Source: Symsagittifera roscoffensis
Lineage: Eukaryota; Xenacoelomorpha; Acoela; Convolutidae
Assembly: GCF_963678635.1 (NCBI RefSeq)
Contig: NC_087071.1
Location: 38,031,858-38,095,857, forward strand
Direction of reading: 5' to 3'
DNA length: 64,000 nucleotides
Shown here: piece by piece, positions 57,901 through 64,000 of the stretch
How the letters are laid out: each line of letters starts with the position of its first letter
Numbering within the stretch: position 1 is the stretch's first letter
The notes under the pieces: model-generated
Told to the model about the DNA's origin: nothing
What the model saw: only the letters and a program-made list of their open reading frames with translations
Database searches by the model: none
Program-made: the position numbers and the translations under genes

Positions 57901-57943
57901 ATTTAGCATGTACCAAAAAAAAATTACATGGTACATGCTAAAT
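57901..57943. repeat. Perfect 14-bp inverted repeat (hairpin), unit 3
   Basis: Same arms again, upstream of the outermost polymerase start at 57,881. Only the spacer length varies, by a base, between units. Confidence 0.92.
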
Positions 57944-58041
57944 TAAAATTGGGAGATTTAAAATGTCCCAAAAAAAGTCAAAAGATGATTTTTACTTATT
58001 TGAATTGTCGTAAATATTTGAAAAAAACAGTTATCAATTAG

Positions 58042-59376
58042 TTGTACAAAGTATGGAGCAATTGCTTTTAACAGAAAAGAAAATCAGAATAAAGTGAGTT
58101 TTTTTTACTGTTGCGTGAGAAATTTCCTTTTTTTTTAATCAGAGTCGAGTATTCTTTTAGTAATGTTGTTTGATCGAGATAAACCAAAAAAATTCCAGCT
58201 TTTTCTTAAGAAGAACTCTTTTTATTTTCTTAAAAATCTTAATCAGTATTTGAAAAATGTCTATCAAAAATGTTTTGAATTTCCTCGAGTTACTTTACAA
58301 GAAAAAATAAACATCCAATTGATTTTCTTTTTGATAAAATAGATGTCGACTCTTACAATTTTCATAATTTTGGACGTTTGTATTGTACAAAATAGAGTTA
58401 TCCGCTAAGTAAAAGTCTCTTTAGAGAAACTTACTCAACCAAAGATTTTACTTTTGTACTTAGTATTGAGTATCAAAGCTTTTAATTTACGGCTGATTTA
58501 CACCTGACAAGGAAAAAATCTTGTTTATTCTCTAAAAATTCGAAATGATAAAAGTCGTATGATAACATATAAAAAGCTCATTTTATCCCCTACCCGATTC
58601 CCAAATTTGTCAAAACTCCCTGCAAAGTTTTTTATTCATTATTGAAAAATTCATCAACTTCGAGCTATCCTCTCAAGCTTACATCAATGTCATAGAACTA
58701 GACTATCTACTCAAAATTCAACATTTGCGTTGATTGTATAAGATTCAAGTAACCTGATAAAAAACACTCGCAGAGATGCAAATAGTTATAATTTTTTTTC
58801 TTGTATTACTTAAATCGGAGATATTTATATTTTTTACGGCAAACAACCTGTGATTATTCATTTTTGCTATTTCCTTTGTGTATGTTTCTACAAAATTGGA
58901 AGATTTGAGTCCTTAAGGGTCTTATTATTGTATACACCACTAAAATAAAAAACTTGAGTCCTTACGGGTCTTCTTATTGTATACACCACTATAATAAAAA
59001 TTGACATTTTTGTGATTGGAAACTACAATGTCTAAAAATATCCTAAAATGGAACTTTGCTTCTGATTGGACAAGACTTTAATATAAAATTTCCTTATAAG
59101 GGAGCAAAAATCTGATTGGACATGACTACAGAACAGTTAAGGAAAATCTATTTTGATTGGTTAAGCCCACACATTTGAGTTGAAGGTATCCCTCACTCTT
59201 AACTCAAAATTACTTTACTTTTAACTTAACTACCGTAGACTACTTCCTCTCTCAGCTTCAAATATTTTATTTTCAACTTAATAACAGTCAACTACCTCCT
59301 CTCTCAGCTCTAAATCTCTCTACCCTCTCAATATTTCCAAAACTTTCCCTAAATTTTTGAAAACAGTTCTTCTCAT
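58042..59376. promoter_or_regulatory. Divergent intergenic region of the Polinton, with CCAAT boxes and short repeats
   Basis: The region is AT-rich and non-coding, between the leftward polymerase and rightward genes. A 49-bp direct repeat lies at 58,905-59,000 (TTGAGTCCTTAAGGGTCTT and TTGAGTCCTTACGGGTCTT). Four GATTGG (inverted CCAAT) boxes follow at 59,014, 59,064, 59,114 and 59,155. A second repeat of about 56 bp, with CTCCTCTCTCAGCT, is at about 59,225-59,320. A two-way promoter is likely by position only. Confidence 0.45.
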
Positions 59377-59574
59377 TTGTTCAAAAGATTCACGCAATCT
59401 CATTTGTTCAAAAAATTTCATTCTGTTTCTGAGCGAGTGTTTGTTAAATTTATTAAGTGGAGATCTTCAAGAACTTCGGAAAGTAGATGTAGTAAAAAAT
59501 CGAAAAGAAATTTCAGAATGAACACAAAAAAGACCTGCTCTACACAAAAGAAGAACCTTTTGAAGTTCAACTAA
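59377..59574 (+). CDS. Small basic ORF of unknown function, Polinton intergenic side
   Basis: The frame gives 65 residues, MFKRFTQSHLFKKFHSVSER ..., with many Lys, Arg and Ser. It matches no family I know. It is the first frame on the rightward side and could be a small DNA-binding protein or chance. The stretch from 59,575 to 59,949 holds nothing I can name. Confidence 0.25.
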   Translation: MFKRFTQSHLFKKFHSVSERVFVKFIKWRSSRTSESRCSKKSKRNFRMNTKKTCSTQKKNLLKFN

Positions 59575-59949
59575 AGGGTTACAATTGATATCTATTATTA
59601 GCCCATTTGTCATTAAACAATTTACATAGTATGAAACAGTTTGTTATAATTCCGTACTCAGTTTATCACCCCAAAGTACACTTCCAAGAAAACTAATTTT
59701 GCAAAAGCAAGTAAAAGAGGAGATTGTGCCCAAAAACTTTATTCAATTTATAGTAGTGTAAATGCAAGGTTGAAAACGAGTAATAAAAAGCACCTTATGG
59801 TTTAACTTAGAATTTTCCTAGAATTAAACAGAGTCGGTCAGAAAACACCATACTAGATAATCGAGATACGAAAAAACTTATTGTAGATTTAATTGTCCAC
59901 TAAAGCAAAAAACCTTGATTTTCCTGCTTTTTGCTTTACCCTTTTGGAA

Positions 59950-60930
59950 AATATCAAATTCCACTTGAACTTGTTGTCAACAAGAATGCTCGAGCAAAAG
60001 ACAGAAGAAATTGGATCCCATTAAAAATCTCAAAAGGTAAGACTAAACAGATGGTATTCTAAGGGCAGAGCTGCGTACGGGTTTGTGCAAAAATTGTGTG
60101 AAGCAAGCGGTTCATCAAAAAAGAAAATAGATCAATTCTTACAAACCAAGACATCCTTTACAAAAATTGGTCCACCAATCAGGCGTTTCTGAAGACTTCA
60201 AGCTTTTTCAAAATATATCAATTCAATCTGGTGTCTGAACTTGGTTTTTTTAGATAAGTTAGCTAGTCAAAACAATGGGGTTAAATATTTATTAGTTGCT
60301 GAAGACACTTTTTGAGATATGTCAAACAAGGATAACAAAGTATGCCAAAGATATTTTGCAAGCTTTCAAAAATTTGAATTCTCGGAAAAACACTCCAAAA
60401 AAGCTTTTGATAGGGGAACAGAGAATGGAAAAATGGCGAAAAAAGTTGAAGGACATTGAACTTTTCTCAACAATGAGTGAAACAAAAGCTGCATTTGCAG
60501 AGAGAACAATTCAGTCATTAAAACATATAAAATATCGTTATATTGATAAACATGGTGAAAAATTTGTTCCCAAATTGCAACAATTTGTTTCTAATATGAA
60601 CTGTCGCAACAATTCGTCTAAAGAAAAATCTCCGAGAGATGTAAAAAAAAATAATTTTTGTGAATTTTGTATTACAAAACATTCATAAAAATTACTGAAC
60701 TAAAACTCAAAATAGGGGATAGAGTGAGAATTTCGAAAAAATTATATTCCGTTCTGAAAAAAAAACAAACCACATTTTACCGATGAAAAATTGGAAATAC
60801 CATCAATATTTTCAAAAAATCTGTCAACAAATATCATCAAAGATCTCAAAAAAGAAAAAATTCTAGGCAAATTTAACGAAAAAGAGCTGAGGTTATGATC
60901 AGAATAAAGGTAAATCATTCATTTATTAAC
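59950..60930 (+). CDS. Retroviral-type integrase of the Polinton (fossil)
   Basis: The N-terminal part shows RWYSKGRAAYGFVQKLCEAS and KKKIDQFLQTKTSFTKIGPP, then RLQAFSKYINSIWCLNLVF at the first catalytic region. The frame at 60,296-60,688 carries the third: MSETKAAFAERTIQSLKHI with the catalytic glutamate, then KFVPKLQQFVSNMNCRNNSS and SPRDVKKNNF. A C-terminal domain begins about 60,700 (KLKIGDRVRISKKL), the usual SH3-like fold of this group. It would insert the replicated element. It is the hallmark gene of Polintons together with polymerase B. Broken. Confidence 0.82.
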
Positions 60931-61660
60931 ATTTTTAGTAATGGATTTATTTTCTACTGAGCTAGTTTCTAGAGCTTCTTTTAAATGTTATCCGAATAGT
61001 AGTAATTCTTTTTTACCAATTTTCTACCAGAACAAATACATCTTAAAGGAGAACGGTTTACTTTCATAGATGGGAGAGAAAGCTCTAAGGAAAAAAGAAA
61101 AACTGAGCCGATGCATTTTGAAACCGGATTGTCTCCAACTGTTGTTGATATAGTTGTAGCCATGAATGAAAAAAAAACGAAAAAGTATAGGTGCACAAAG
61201 ATAAGAAAATGACGGAATTCATGTATCAGTAGATAAGATTACACCAAAATTGCCATTCATTTACCTGAGGATCAATAAGTGTTTAGCAGTCTAAATGCTG
61301 ATTTGAGGCATATTTTTGGTTGTGATTCAGAGCAAAATCAGACAGGGGTTTAAATGAGAGGAAAAGGACCATATTATCCTCAGTATTCTTACGACTTTAT
61401 AAGAATACATTCCCTGATGATATATAGTAATATTATAGATTATAAAATAAAAGGTGATACAGAAACTTTTTCAACTCGTTGTATTCTTTTCATTTCCAAA
61501 GTCAAAACTGGACACATAAAGTTGACAGGACACTACATGAATTATCAATCCTGTACAAATCTACAATTAAAAAGTTATTAGAAAATTCTTTCCATAGCAT
61601 AAAAATTGAACTAAGGGACACTACAGGCGAATGAATTCCTATTGTGTCCGTAGGAATTAA
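60931..61660 (+). CDS. Polinton capsid-cluster-like protein (fossil)
   Basis: Plus-strand segments: FTNFLPEQIHLK (about 61,010), GIHVSVDKITPKLP (about 61,215), GPYYPQYSYDFIRIHSLMIY (61,366-61,425), GDTETFSTRCILFISKVKTG (61,450-61,510), HYMNYQSCTNLQLKSY (to 61,580), HSIKIELRDTTGE (about 61,590). I recall proteins with this layout beside the integrase in cnidarian Polinton-like elements, where a minor structural role is suspected. I cannot name the fold with certainty. Broken. Confidence 0.5.
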
Positions 61661-61665
61661 ACGAG

Positions 61666-62010
61666 TTGTTTCACAAGATTTCTTTGAAATTTTTGATTTA
61701 TAGTTCATACGAAAGGATTGCTCAAAGTTCAGCTATTTTCCCCATTTTTCGTGGACATGCAAGACAGCGTAGAAGAAGTTTTGGGGCTGTTGCGCAAATT
61801 CTTGGGAGAACTTCAATCCTCTTTTTTGAAAAAAAAATAGTCCCAATTGCAAAAAATACTTGGAGCTGATTTTTTAAAGTTGCAGCACCACAGATTGGAG
61901 AGATCGTTAGTGGACAGAAAAAACTCGAAACAGTTGCAAAAGATGTTGGAACAAAAGCAGTTCAAGAACATTTGGGAGGTGGAAAAAAATCCAAGTATAG
62001 AGCTAGTAGA
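61666..62010 (+). CDS. Small glycine- and arginine-rich Polinton protein, possible minor capsid protein (fossil)
   Basis: Segments: IFPIFRGHARQRRRSFGAVA, QILGRTSILFFEKKIVPIAK, then FKVAAPQIGEIVSGQKKLET and VAKDVGTKAVQEHLGGGKK. A short basic head, a hydrophobic or amphipathic middle and a Gly/Lys tail recall adenovirus-like minor capsid (pVI or pX type) proteins that Polintons carry next to their other structural genes. This is by resemblance only. The gene ends at about 62,014, immediately before the duplicated block. Confidence 0.45.
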
Positions 62011-62017
62011 TTTTGAT

Positions 62018-64000
62018 TAAACGTCTCCTTTGCTTTTCTTTTCCTTGTGAAAAAAAAAGAAATTTCAACGGTCATATCTTCCTGTATTTTTTCAAGCAAG
62101 TCACTATCACTCGAAAAGAACGGGTAAAACTTATAGTCGGTTGATTTGTGGAGACAGATATTCACTGAATTCGGTAGTGTGCATCCGAGCTTTAACATGT
62201 CTATCCTTTTGTCATGATAAAATTCAACTTTTTTCAGCATAAATTAAAGGGTGGGAACAACACCTTTGTTGTTGTACCACAGTAGAAAATCGCAAAATGT
62301 TGACATCTGTTCCTGTTTCTAGATGAATTTCAAGTATTCGTCGTTTTCCAGTCCTGTAGGTGGTTTGGCTTACATCCCATGTTTATTCATTGATTGCTCT
62401 TCGATTAACCCAATATTGAGAGACTTCTGAAAACCGTCACACTTTTTATTCAGAGGGATGCTATTCTTCAATTTACTGAAAAGTCATTTTGCGTTAAGAG
62501 TATCAAACCGGTCGAACGGAAAGTATTTTTTCATCTTACTGGCTTTGTAAGGTTTTATAGAAGAGTCTGAAGTAGTAGCTCCACCCAAAATTTTCATATT
62601 ATCCAAATGCTGAATGTCTCCAATTTTGAAGGAACCAAAGTCGTTCTTGATAACTGTAGGTTCAATTTCTTTTTCGTTGATTAGGTAAGGAATGAGATGG
62701 TTTTTTGATGAGGTTTATAGCATAGCGGCCACTATTGAATCCAAATACTGGAAGAGTAAGTATTGGTGTTTCTCTCTAGATATTGCAATAAAACAATCAA
62801 CGGATTTTTCTGAATCCTGAGAAAATGAGTGGATGCATCTGTTTCTTCCGCATCCTCTATACATTCGTCATCCTAATCTCCTGCGTCAGTTTTATTGAAA
62901 TTTCCTCGTTTTTTAAAGATGCTGAAATTTGTGTGTAGTCGCTTTGTGATGTCATTTTCAGTTTCCAGAGATTTTGATTACGTATTTGCTTTATTATTTT
63001 CAGACAACAATTCTAAGTTTGCAACAAACTCAATAATAAAGGACTGTGGATCTTTATAATACTAAAATTTAGGTTTGTCGTGCAAATGTGTTGAGATTGG
63101 CATGGATACGGGTTCTTGCTTTGCTATCCAACTGATTGTTTCTGTCGGTTTTAGTTCTTCGGATGGCACACAACATTTTGAATAAGGTTTTGCTTTGGTA
63201 TACTCAAAATGGAACCCGTCCAGTTTTTCGAATAACGTCTCCGTAGAGTGTAAACATTTCTGGGTAAAAAGTTTTCGATTCGGTCTTTGCATCGTAGAAG
63301 ATGCTTGTCGAAATTTTGAGATAGATTGGAAAATACATCGCAAGTTGGGCGTCGGAAGCATTTGATGAAATTGTCGATATAATTGAAGTAAATCGTAGAA
63401 GTACGTTATCGTAGAAGTTTTATTGTATTCTCGAATTTGCCGATGCTTCTCCGAGCTAATTGTCCTACGAAGTCTCCATCTTGAATGTCGATATAGTAGA
63501 TGAAGGTGTTTTTCCCTACTACAGCTTTAACTATTGACAGGTTTTTCATCGAACTTCCACAAAATTGTTTCGGATCACAAACCAGTTTTTCAAAACACCA
63601 TTAAAAACCTCGGATGTGGATATTGCAAGATTAATTGTTCCATGTAATTGAATTGTATGTCCTCAAAACAAACATAAGTTATCATTGTATGGTTGATGTC
63701 TCGAGTCCGAAATCAAACAACTTACTTGATTATTTCTCAGAAGCGTTTCGGGAATCACTGAATCTGGACACCCTACGAATACGTTTTTCAGCAGTGTCGC
63801 AAAAATTGTTACATTAGTGATCAACTTGAATTGCCATTTTTGCCATTTTGTATTTTATCTATTTTGTGTACAAACTTCAATGATATCTTACGTATTGACC
63901 TATTTCTATATACTTGTCAAGTCTGATTTAGTACAAAGCAGCATAGAATCACCATTGAGTGTGTTGTTTTCAAAACATAGAAAAAACGACATTCGCCGGT
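62018..64000 (-). repeat. Second copy of 53,160-55,142 (mid Polinton polymerase B), running out of the window
   Basis: From TAAACGTCTCC at 62,018 the sequence repeats that from 53,160 at a constant offset of 8,857-8,858 bp to the window end, with only about ten differences noticed in 2 kb (99% or better). It includes the same polymerase segments (FYHDKRIDMLKLGCTLPNSV; CPDSV region). The copy begins abruptly in mid-gene next to the end of the small structural gene, so it is a head-to-tail duplication of an 8.86-kb block or an assembly repeat. Confidence 0.95.

Larger units (their letters stand above)
54616..58041 (-). repeat. Tandem array of about 1,217-bp units covering the polymerase 5' region
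   Basis: Junctions at 54,616, 55,607 and 56,825 all begin TCTCCATCTTGAATGTCG; the array ends at 58,041. The two right-hand units are 1,218 and 1,217 bp, the left one about 991 bp. Each holds the upstream hairpin, the finger-encoding start of the polymerase gene and its N-terminal domain. At each internal junction, sequence from upstream of the gene is joined to sequence from inside it. Units are about 96-98% alike. Confidence 0.93.
51437..62017. mobile_element. Polinton/Maverick relic with internal tandem duplications
   Basis: DNA polymerase B on the minus strand (51,437-57,881) and integrase plus two small capsid-cluster-like genes on the plus strand (59,950-62,010) diverge from an AT-rich intergenic region. 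That combination, a protein-primed-type polymerase with a retroviral-type integrase, defines Polintons. The polymerase 5' region is repeated in tandem and an 8.86-kb block starts again at 62,018. All genes are broken, with dozens of changes in total. Neither terminal inverted repeat nor target duplication can be seen, and no major capsid or packaging ATPase gene was recognised. Confidence 0.82.

Overview
The window is eukaryotic, AT-rich DNA made almost wholly of old, nested and duplicated transposable elements. I found no convincing host gene, tRNA, rRNA or CRISPR array. The mix of Ty3/gypsy elements, Penelope-like elements (PLEs) with a GIY-YIG endonuclease, jockey/CR1-type LINEs and a Polinton/Maverick suggests an invertebrate animal. 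The style of the Polinton polymerase and integrase and of the PLEs makes me favour a cnidarian, but this is inference. A run of 200 N at 34,529-34,728 is an assembly gap.

Layout. 1-472 and 7,504-11,009 (minus) carry an unrecognised large protein family, called Z here. It is split by gypsy element A (473-7,498, minus), which has two 254-bp LTRs, a 5-bp target duplication (CTTCC) and a tRNA-Ser-type primer site. 11,191-15,610 holds two PLEs facing tail to tail. 16,512-17,145 is a 251-bp tandem repeat, and 17,146-19,550 is a leader-like stretch rich in CCCTCCGA. 19,551-33,100 (plus) is gypsy element B: gag, protease, RT and RNase H, then its 3' half (integrase, acidic tail, macrodomain, short secreted-type ORF) present twice. 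A 399-bp module containing Z sequence separates the blocks three times. 33,394-34,528 continues as a second copy of Z.

34,829-48,530 is a patchwork of PLE and LINE remnants, including a second tail-to-tail PLE pair (37,499-42,660). 48,531-51,436 holds only degenerate tandem repeats. 51,437-62,017 is a broken Polinton: protein-primed-type DNA polymerase B on the minus strand, then a divergent intergenic region, then integrase and two capsid-cluster-like genes on the plus strand. The polymerase 5' region is tandemly repeated in units of about 1,217 bp. From 62,018 to the window end, the sequence beginning at 53,160 is repeated nearly unchanged, as if an 8.86-kb block were duplicated.

Most interesting points: a TARG1-like macrodomain at the end of an LTR-retrotransposon polyprotein; hammerhead-ribozyme-like motifs at the same distance behind four PLEs, with changed but still paired stems; a PHD-like finger between the RT motifs of the PLEs; and the unrecognised Z family, found twice and fused to element B.
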